From NCBI GenBank assembly GCA_001797745.1, contig MGQF01000079.1:5929-15862 (forward strand): DNA of 9,934 bases. Direction: 5' to 3'. The notes beneath the pieces were generated by a model. The model saw nothing but the letters and a program-made list of their open reading frames with translations, ran no database searches and was not told where the DNA came from. Below, in pieces: positions 1 through 4,962 of this stretch; position 1 is the stretch's first letter; each line of letters opens with the position of its first letter. The DNA is from Deltaproteobacteria bacterium RBG_13_52_11. Its GTDB lineage: Bacteria; Desulfobacterota; B13-G15; RBG-16-54-18. The position numbers and the translations under genes are program-made.

Positions 1-150
1 GATGGGCTCCCCGGGGGTTATATGGATCACCACGAAGGAGATCATGGTTATCCCCAACAGGAGAGGTATCATCGTAAGAAGACGTTTTATGAGATATCGC
101 AACATGGCCACGCTCCCAGGGGACCTCATATTGTGACGTGGTTCCCCCAT
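1..150 (-). CDS. ABC transporter permease, DppB/OppB family, N-terminal fragment
   Basis: This is the 5' end of a minus-strand gene that leaves the window at base 1; 50 codons are visible. The peptide from the internal Met at 105 begins MLRYLIKRLLTMIPLLLGIT and continues through a hydrophobic first membrane helix into a VIHITPGEP segment. That is the classic N-terminus of dipeptide/oligopeptide (or nickel) ABC permeases of the DppB family, which form half of the inner-membrane channel with a DppC partner. The start is ambiguous. A very strong Shine-Dalgarno (161-168) serves GTG at 153 or ATG at 150, which add 15-16 residues before the usual family start. ATG at 105 has only a GGGAG motif 7 bases upstream. 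I chose 150 for the strong SD. The partner permease, ATPases and binding protein would lie to the left, outside the window. Confidence 0.8.
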   Translation of the reverse strand, partial: MGEPRHNMRSPGSVAMLRYLIKRLLTMIPLLLGITMISFVVIHITPGEPI

Positions 151-160
151 CACGTCAAGT

Positions 161-168
161 ACCTCCTT
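161..168 (-). promoter_or_regulatory. Strong Shine-Dalgarno for the permease gene
   Basis: Read on the minus strand this is AAGGAGGT, a near-perfect anti-SD match. It lies 8 bases (from the AGGAGG core) before GTG at 153 and 11 before ATG at 150. It argues that translation starts upstream of the family-typical Met at 105, because the reading frame is open and continuous from 153 through 105. Confidence 0.6.
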
Positions 169-174
169 TTTTTC

Positions 175-203
175 TTGACACAATGGATCACTTAAAATAT
201 AAT
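175..203 (+). promoter_or_regulatory. Consensus sigma70 promoter of the tRNA-Met gene
   Basis: TTGACA at 175-180 and TATAAT at 198-203 are separated by exactly 17 bases: a perfect consensus housekeeping promoter. Transcription would start at about 210, some 12 bases before the tRNA. The stretch is also markedly A+T-rich (191-220). The divergent permease gene begins immediately to its left, so the same region must hold that gene's promoter, for which I see no clear consensus. Confidence 0.85.
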
Positions 204-221
204 AAAATGTTTATAAAATTG

Positions 222-294
222 GGGCCCATAGCTCAGTTGGCAGAGCCACCGGCTCATAACCGGCAGGTCCCTGGTTCGATTCCAGGTGGGCCCA
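222..294 (+). tRNA. tRNA-Met (anticodon CAT, probably elongator)
   Basis: A complete 73-base cloverleaf can be folded by eye. The acceptor stem GGGCCCA (222-228) pairs with TGGGCCC (287-293) with no mismatch. The D arm is GCTC/GAGC (231-234, 243-246). The anticodon loop CTCATAA (253-259) carries CAT at 255-257. The T arm is CCTGG/CCAGG around TTCGATT. The discriminator is A294, followed by CTA, so the 3' CCA is not encoded and must be added by nucleotidyltransferase. The outer pair of the anticodon stem is an A-C mismatch (248/264). The paired first acceptor base and the T arm argue against initiator tRNA. A CAT-anticodon tRNA-Ile2 (lysidine-modified) cannot be excluded by eye. A consensus promoter lies just upstream. 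Confidence 0.9.
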
Positions 295-371
295 CTAGGG
301 TATACCGTGTGGATCTGCATCTTAACTAAAAGGCCGAAAGGAAAAGGAAAGGGAGTGTTCGACGATACACG

Positions 372-399
372 AGTGCACCTTTCATGGTGCACTTTTTTT
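372..399 (+). terminator. Rho-independent terminator between the tRNA and the zinc-ribbon gene
   Basis: Perfect 8-bp stem AGTGCACC (372-379) / GGTGCACT (386-393) with a 6-base loop, followed by a run of Ts to 399. It ends the tRNA transcript and lies 20 bases before the next start codon. The following operon therefore needs its own promoter in or near 300-419, or depends on leakage; no consensus promoter is visible there. Confidence 0.85.
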
Positions 400-419
400 G
401 GGCCTTCTCAGGGAAGTAG

Positions 420-1139
420 ATGGTGAAGAACCAGCTCCAACTGCTCTGGAAGCTTCAGACGCTAGAACGGCAGATAGAGGAGGCCCTGAAGGAGAAGGGG
501 TCTTTACCCCTTGTGCTGGAAAGGCTAGCGGGTTTGCTCAAGGCACAGGAGGAAAAACAGGAGGAAGAAAAGAGGGGGATCGAGGAGCTCGAGAGGGAGC
601 GGATAAAAATGGAGGGGGAACTGGAAATGGAGGGCGAAAGGATCAAACGTTCCCAACTCAAACTCCTAGAGATCAAGACCAATAAGGAATATCAGGCGCT
701 CCTGCTAGAGATCGAGGGGGGCAAGGAGCGCAACAGCCAGCGGGAGGAAGAAATTATCAAACTATTAGAGAACATCGACCAGCTCAAGGCCGACTATGCA
801 AGCACCGTGGAGAGGGCGCAGAAGGAAAGGGTAGCAATAGAGGATGAGCAGGCCAAGGTAAAGGATCAAATGGTCAAAGTGGAGCGCGATATAGTCCACT
901 GGCATCAAATCAGAGAGGAGGTCTTGCAGGAACTAGCCCCTGAGCATTTGAAACGATATAATACGTTGAAGGTAAAGAGGAATGGGATAGCCGTCGTCTT
1001 GGTGAAAAATGAAGGTTGTCAGGGATGCTACGTCAACATCCCCCCCCAACTGTACAATGAGGTTCAAAAGTACAAAGAGATCATCCTGTGCCCCAATTGT
1101 AATCGAATCCTCTATTGGGAGAACAAGGGCGCCGATTAA
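420..1139 (+). CDS. Coiled-coil C4-type zinc-ribbon protein (COG1579 family)
   Basis: The 239-residue protein has two parts. Residues 1 to about 175 are an almost uninterrupted heptad-like, Glu/Lys/Gln-rich coiled coil that contains the family hallmark TNKEYQALL (about 87-95). The C-terminal zinc ribbon has CxxC pairs at Cys200/Cys203 and Cys224/Cys227, with the conserved NIPPQLYNEV between them and a CPNCNRILYW ending. This is the usual architecture and length for COG1579 proteins, which are widespread in bacteria. The zinc site is clear; the molecular role is not settled for most members, and a nucleic-acid or scaffold role is only inference. The start has a modest purine-rich SD (GGGAAG) close upstream. 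rnhA begins 9 bases after the stop, so the two are probably co-transcribed. Confidence 0.88.
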   Translation: MVKNQLQLLWKLQTLERQIEEALKEKGSLPLVLERLAGLLKAQEEKQEEEKRGIEELERERIKMEGELEMEGERIKRSQLKLLEIKTNKEYQALLLEIEGGKERNSQREEEIIKLLENIDQLKADYASTVERAQKERVAIEDEQAKVKDQMVKVERDIVHWHQIREEVLQELAPEHLKRYNTLKVKRNGIAVVLVKNEGCQGCYVNIPPQLYNEVQKYKEIILCPNCNRILYWENKGAD

Positions 1140-1148
1140 AGGAAAGAG

Positions 1149-1619
1149 ATGGCAACGCCGTCCATATCAGATCCCCCCAGTAAGGGATGGCAGAAGGTAT
1201 TCATCTATGTGGATGGATCATGCAGCGGGAACCCTGGTGAAGGAGGGGCGGGCGTGGTCATCAAGGATGAGCAGGGGAGGCTCGTATCGCGAATCAAGAA
1301 GTATTTGGGGTCAGTAACCAATAACAGGGCGGAGTATCAAGCGCTGATCGTGGGGCTCCAGGAGGCCCAGAGGTTGGGGACGAGGGAGGTTGAAGTCTAT
1401 CTTGATTCAGAACTGGTTGTAAACCAAGTCAACGGCTTGTACCGTGTGCGAGATACCACGCTCAAGACCTTAGAAGGGGAGGTGAAAAAACGATTAGGGC
1501 ACTTCTCCCGCTGGCTAATCAGGTACATACCCAGGGAAGAAAATTGGGAGGCGGATCGTCTGGCCAGGGAAGCGGTGAGAGATAAGGTAGACGCGGTGGT
1601 CGCTGGTCCGGAAGGATAG
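1149..1619 (+). CDS. rnhA: Stand-alone ribonuclease HI
   Basis: The 156-residue protein has the full RNase HI catalytic tetrad in the expected order and spacing: Asp22 in YVDGS, Glu62 in NNRAEYQAL, Asp86 in YLDSELV and Asp136 in NWEADRLA. It should hydrolyse the RNA strand of RNA-DNA hybrids in the cytoplasm, removing R-loops and primer remnants. It resembles the compact RNase HI/RT-RNaseH-like subgroup that lacks the basic handle of the E. coli enzyme. The SD AAAGGA overlaps the upstream stop codon, placing it in one operon with the zinc-ribbon gene. An oddity is that the last 11 codons (from about 1585) also encode the 5' strand of RNase P RNA, so the C-terminal tail is dictated by RNA structure. 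That tail lies beyond the last catalytic residue. Confidence 0.9.
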   Translation: MATPSISDPPSKGWQKVFIYVDGSCSGNPGEGGAGVVIKDEQGRLVSRIKKYLGSVTNNRAEYQALIVGLQEAQRLGTREVEVYLDSELVVNQVNGLYRVRDTTLKTLEGEVKKRLGHFSRWLIRYIPREENWEADRLAREAVRDKVDAVVAGPEG

Positions 1620-1961
1620 GATCAGAGGAAAGTCCGAGCTCCAGAGGGCAGGATGGTCGCTAACGGCGACTACCCCTCGCGAGGGGTCAGGAAAGTGCCA
1701 CAGAAAACAGACCGTCCCGTGAAATAGGCGTAGCCGCCATCTCACGGGATAAGGGTGAAACGGTGAGGTAAGAGCTCACCAGTATCCCGAGTGATCGGGA
1801 TAGCTTGGCAAACCCCATCCGGAGCAAGACCAAATAGGAGGGGAAAGGGGTGGCCCGCTCCATACCCTCGGGTTGGTCGCTTGAGATAGGCGGCAACGTC
1901 TATCCTAGATAAATGACCACCACTCCCATTGGGAGGACAGAACTCGGCTTATGATCTACCT
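1585..1961 (+). ncRNA. rnpB: RNase P RNA, bacterial type A
   Basis: Catalytic RNA of RNase P, which matures tRNA 5' ends. The universally conserved blocks are visible in order. GAGGAAAGTCCGAGCTCC (P4 5' region) begins at about 1625. GGAAAGTGCCACAGAAA begins at about 1690. GGGTGAAACGGTGAGGTAAG begins at about 1754. The L15 GGTGGCCC (1849-1856) binds the tRNA 3' end. The 3' block ACAGAACTCGGCTTAT ends at about 1952. P1 is AGGTAGA (1585-1591) with TCTACCT (1955-1961), seven perfect pairs; it may extend as AGAGA (1578-1582) with TCTCT (1966-1970). The 5' end therefore overlaps the rnhA coding sequence. No clear own promoter or T-run terminator is visible, so the RNA may be cut from the operon transcript. 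Ends are accurate to perhaps 10 bases. Confidence 0.95.
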
Positions 1962-2012
1962 GAGGTCTCTACTGCACTTCCCTGGCCCCCTTCGATGGGG
2001 GAAGAAGGGGCA

Positions 2013-2582
2013 ATGGTGTCAAGGCTATCAGTGGTAGGAATCTCGATAATCCTCTTTGCCGTTGTCTTCCCCCTGTACGTGGCCCAGGGGGAAGAGGCCC
2101 TCATTGAGGGTCTGCATATAGAGCAGGGGAAGGGGACCTTCGTGGTCAGTTTTTCCGTCAAAAATTGCTTTAGCACAAAGATGGAGGAAGCCATCAAGGC
2201 GGGGGTCCCTACCACCTTTAACTTTTTCATAAGACTATATAAAAGACGCCCCGTTATCTGGGACAAAAAGATCGCTTCGTACAAAATTCGACACAGAATC
2301 ACTTTTGATAACCTCAAGGAAGATTTTCGCATCTGGCTCCAGGAGAAGGAAAAGGAGATACGGGTCGCCGATCTGGAGGAAGCCAAGCGCTCAATGCAGC
2401 AGGTGGAGGGGTTTTCCATGGTCAGGGGACGGGAGTTGGAGAGGGGTGATTATGAGCTTGCCATCAAGGCGGAGCTCGACCCGGTGAAGCTCCCCCTCAG
2501 GTTGGAATGCATCCTGTTCTTCGTCTCGCTGTGGGATTTTGAGACCGATTGGTGTTATCGGACCGTGAGGGTAGAACCATGA
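2013..2582 (+). CDS. Exported DUF4390 protein
   Basis: The 189-residue protein begins with a hydrophobic export segment (about residues 5-25, cleavage plausible near VAQGEE). It continues as a soluble domain matching the DUF4390 pattern: GVPTTFNFFIRLYKRR (64-79), WDKKIASYKIRHRITFDNLK (83-102) and the closing SLWDFETDW (172-180). The family is found mainly next to ntrY-type kinase genes in deltaproteobacteria, and its biochemical role is unknown. I chose ATG 2013 because a purine-rich SD (GGGGGAAGAAGGGG) precedes it and the protein then starts directly with the signal segment. The longer frame from 1929 would lie inside RNase P RNA, and ATG 1995 lacks an SD. The stop overlaps the ntrY start (ATGA), indicating translational coupling. 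Residence in the cell envelope suggests, by inference only, a link to the kinase's sensing part. Confidence 0.85.
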   Translation: MVSRLSVVGISIILFAVVFPLYVAQGEEALIEGLHIEQGKGTFVVSFSVKNCFSTKMEEAIKAGVPTTFNFFIRLYKRRPVIWDKKIASYKIRHRITFDNLKEDFRIWLQEKEKEIRVADLEEAKRSMQQVEGFSMVRGRELERGDYELAIKAELDPVKLPLRLECILFFVSLWDFETDWCYRTVRVEP

Positions 2583-4771
2583 ACACAGGTATAGATGCCG
2601 AACGGCGAAAGAGAAAAAGGGAATTAGTCATCATCATAGGGCTCGCCCTCCTCGTCTTTGGGATTACCTATCTGATGCTCCATCTCCCCCAACTGAGCAA
2701 CCAGGTCCCCGTCGGAAGTAATATCCTCCTCTTTAGCATCATCAACATCAATCTCATCCTCCTCGTGCTCCTGAGCTTCCTGGTGATCAGAAACCTGGTC
2801 AAGCTCCTCTTTGAGCGCAAGAGGAGGGTCTTGGGGACGCGGTTGCGGACAAAGCTGGTGGCGGCCTTCGTCTCCCTCTCCCTGGTCCCCACCCTGCTCT
2901 TATTTCTTACGGCAGTCATCTTCATCACCCGGAGCGTGGAGAACTGGTTTAACGTCCAAGTGGAAAGCTCCCTGCAGGGCTCCTTAGAGGTGGCGCAGAC
3001 CTACTACCGGGATCTCGCCAAGAACACCATTCACTACAGCCAAGAGGTGAGCAGACTCGCCTCGTGGAGGATGGACAGGAGGGCTTTAGAGGCGCTCCTG
3101 GAGAAGAAGAGGACTGAATACAACCTGGCATGGGTGGGCATCCTCTCTCTTGGGGGAAAAGTGGTGGTCGAATCAACAGATCCCTCCCTTACCTATCTGA
3201 TGGGTGGGCTTCCCAAAGACTCGGTACAGGAAGTATTGAAGGGAAAGGAGATGTCAAAGATCTCCCCCTATCTGGGTGGGGGGGAGATCATCTGGGGAGG
3301 AAGCCCGTTCTATAATAAGAAGACGGTTGTAGGGGTGGTGGTGGCAGGCTACTATGTCCCCCAGAACCTGGTGGCCAAGATGGAGGATATATCCCAGGCT
3401 TTCGTCGATTACCGGCACTCAAAGATCTTGAAAAAGCCCCTGACCACCAATTACATCATCATCTTCCTGTTGATCACCCTCGTGATCATCTTCTCCGCCA
3501 CCTGGTTTGGCTTCCGTCTCGCCAAGGAGTTGACCGTCCCCCTCATGGAACTGGCCGAGGGGACCCGGCGGGTGGCCAGCGGCAACCTCGATTTCCGCAT
3601 CGGTGTGGAGGCCGAGGATGAAATCGGCACCTTAGTAAGTGCCTTTAATAAGATGACCCACGACCTCAAGACCAGCAAGGTCAAGATCGAGGAGAGTACC
3701 GATGCACTACAACTCACCAATCTGGAGCTGGAGCAACGGCGCAAGTACATGGAGATCGTCCTGGAGAACGTGGCGGCAGGGGTGATTTCCTTCGACAAGA
3801 AGGGGACAATTACCACGATCAACAAGCCCGCCGAGAGGATGCTGGATCTCAAGGCCGAGGACGTCCTGGGTGAAAACTACCGCAAGATCCTGCAACCCGA
3901 GTACCGAAAGATCGTCCGGGAGTTGATCAAGGAGATAAACACAACCCGCAGTGAGAACATCCAGAAGCAGATGGAGATCACCCTGCAGGACAAGGTCCTC
4001 ACCGTCCTGGCCAGTGTGAACATCCTGCGAGACGAGCGAGGTGAATACCTGGGGATGGTGGCGGTCTTCGACGACCTCACCCATCTTATCAAGGTGCAAC
4101 GACTGTCTGCCTGGAGAGACGTGGCGAGGCGAATAGCCCATGAGATAAAGAATCCGCTGACCCCCATTCAACTCTCCGCCCAGAGGATCTATAAGAAATA
4201 TCGAAATAAAATAGAGGATGATGCCGGGATCTTCGAGGAATGCACAAACACCATCATCCACCAGGTAACCGAGCTGAAAAACCTGGTCAACGAGTTCTCC
4301 AACTTCGCCCGGATGCCCGCGGTGACCCCAACACCCAACGACCTCAACGAAATCATCAACTCTAGCCTCATCCTCTTTAAGGAGGCCCACCGCGACATCC
4401 GCTTTGACTTTTTTCCCGACCCTCAACTCCCTATCTTCAAGGTGGACCGCGACCAGATGAAACGGGTATTCATCAACATATTGGACAACGCCGTGGCTGC
4501 GGTGGACGGCGGCGGGGTGATAGAGATCGAGATCAAGTACGATCCCTCTCTCCAAATGGTCACCCTCGAGGTGCGGGATAACGGCTGCGGGGTCCCTGAT
4601 GAGGACAAGCCCAAGCTCTTCGAGCCCTACTTTTCCACTAAAAAGTCGGGTACCGGATTGGGCTTGGCCATCGTCAACGCCATCATCTCCGACCACAACG
4701 GGTATATCAGGGTGCGGGATAACCATCCCAAGGGGACGAAATTTATCATTGATCTGCCTTTACGACAGTAA
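2579..4771 (+). CDS. ntrY: NtrY-family membrane sensor histidine kinase
   Basis: The 730-residue two-component kinase has the NtrY layout. Membrane segments lie at about 15-35, 48-72 and 93-117, followed by an extracytoplasmic sensor region (about 120-288) and another membrane segment (about 291-313). HAMP (314-365) follows, then PAS (about 385-500, with VLENVAAGVISFDKKG). The HisKA domain has the H-box AHEIKNPLTPIQLSAQ and phosphoacceptor His521. The ATPase domain has the N-box INILDNAVAAV (632-642), DNGCGVPD (667-674) and GTGLGL (691-696). All catalytic motifs are intact. Family members phosphorylate the sigma54-dependent regulator NtrX and are linked to nitrogen, redox or envelope responses; the ligand here is unknown. 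The start at 2579 is fixed by the ATGA overlap and a GAGGGT SD. No ntrX follows: a terminator and the low-GC cassette zone come next. Confidence 0.92.
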   Translation: MNTGIDAERRKRKRELVIIIGLALLVFGITYLMLHLPQLSNQVPVGSNILLFSIININLILLVLLSFLVIRNLVKLLFERKRRVLGTRLRTKLVAAFVSLSLVPTLLLFLTAVIFITRSVENWFNVQVESSLQGSLEVAQTYYRDLAKNTIHYSQEVSRLASWRMDRRALEALLEKKRTEYNLAWVGILSLGGKVVVESTDPSLTYLMGGLPKDSVQEVLKGKEMSKISPYLGGGEIIWGGSPFYNKKTVVGVVVAGYYVPQNLVAKMEDISQAFVDYRHSKILKKPLTTNYIIIFLLITLVIIFSATWFGFRLAKELTVPLMELAEGTRRVASGNLDFRIGVEAEDEIGTLVSAFNKMTHDLKTSKVKIEESTDALQLTNLELEQRRKYMEIVLENVAAGVISFDKKGTITTINKPAERMLDLKAEDVLGENYRKILQPEYRKIVRELIKEINTTRSENIQKQMEITLQDKVLTVLASVNILRDERGEYLGMVAVFDDLTHLIKVQRLSAWRDVARRIAHEIKNPLTPIQLSAQRIYKKYRNKIEDDAGIFEECTNTIIHQVTELKNLVNEFSNFARMPAVTPTPNDLNEIINSSLILFKEAHRDIRFDFFPDPQLPIFKVDRDQMKRVFINILDNAVAAVDGGGVIEIEIKYDPSLQMVTLEVRDNGCGVPDEDKPKLFEPYFSTKKSGTGLGLAIVNAIISDHNGYIRVRDNHPKGTKFIIDLPLRQ

Positions 4772-4849
4772 GGGCAATCGTGTAGTGTCCTTATTTGAAA
4801 ATTAGCACAAGATGGAGAAGTAGGACCTTGGTAGGCACAACAAAAAGCT

Positions 4850-4887
4850 GAGCCGGAGTAGCCCCGTGGGCTGCGATCGGCTCTTTT
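4850..4887 (+). terminator. Branched hairpin, probable bidirectional terminator between convergent genes
   Basis: The outer stem GAGCCG (4850-4855) / CGGCTC (4878-4883) encloses an inner stem AGCCC (4860-4864) / GGGCT (4868-4872). TTTT follows on the plus strand (4884-4887). On the minus strand AGCTTTTTG follows the stem. It therefore lies where both ntrY (ending at 4771) and the minus-strand WD40 gene (ending at 4963) need a terminator. The remaining bases of 4772-4962 hold no gene that I can support. The outer arms AGCCGGAG and GCGATCGGCT recur exactly in the attC-like site at 9797-9851, so this may also be a decayed cassette recombination site. Confidence 0.6.
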
Positions 4888-4962
4888 CTCCAAACTGCCC
4901 CATTTATTTATGAAAAACTAAATTTTCGAGTCCAGCCCTACTCTTCTCTTCTTCAATATTTC

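Noticed and set aside
222..294. tRNA-Ile2 with a lysidine-modified CAT anticodon
   Set aside because: Cannot be strictly excluded by eye, but the overall sequence resembles bacterial elongator tRNA-Met more closely; TilS-recognition elements would need a model-based check.
398..685. Plus-strand open frame of 95 codons
   Set aside because: Out-of-frame shadow of the coiled-coil gene starting at 420; its Gly/Arg/Glu-rich composition is the frame-shifted reading of Glu/Lys codons.
1929..2012. Longer N-terminus for the DUF4390 protein
   Set aside because: The extra 28 codons run through the conserved 3' block and P1 strand of RNase P RNA and hide the signal peptide; ATG 2013 has the SD.
3707..4726. 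Long open frame (339 codons) on the minus strand
   Set aside because: It lies wholly inside ntrY, whose histidine-kinase motifs are all intact; the antisense frame is rich in His/Asp/Val in the way expected from high-GC codon bias and shows no domain.
4772..4835. Possible insertion-sequence remnant after the ntrY stop
   Set aside because: The stretch is A+T-richer than ntrY, but I find no inverted terminal repeat, target duplication or transposase fragment in it.
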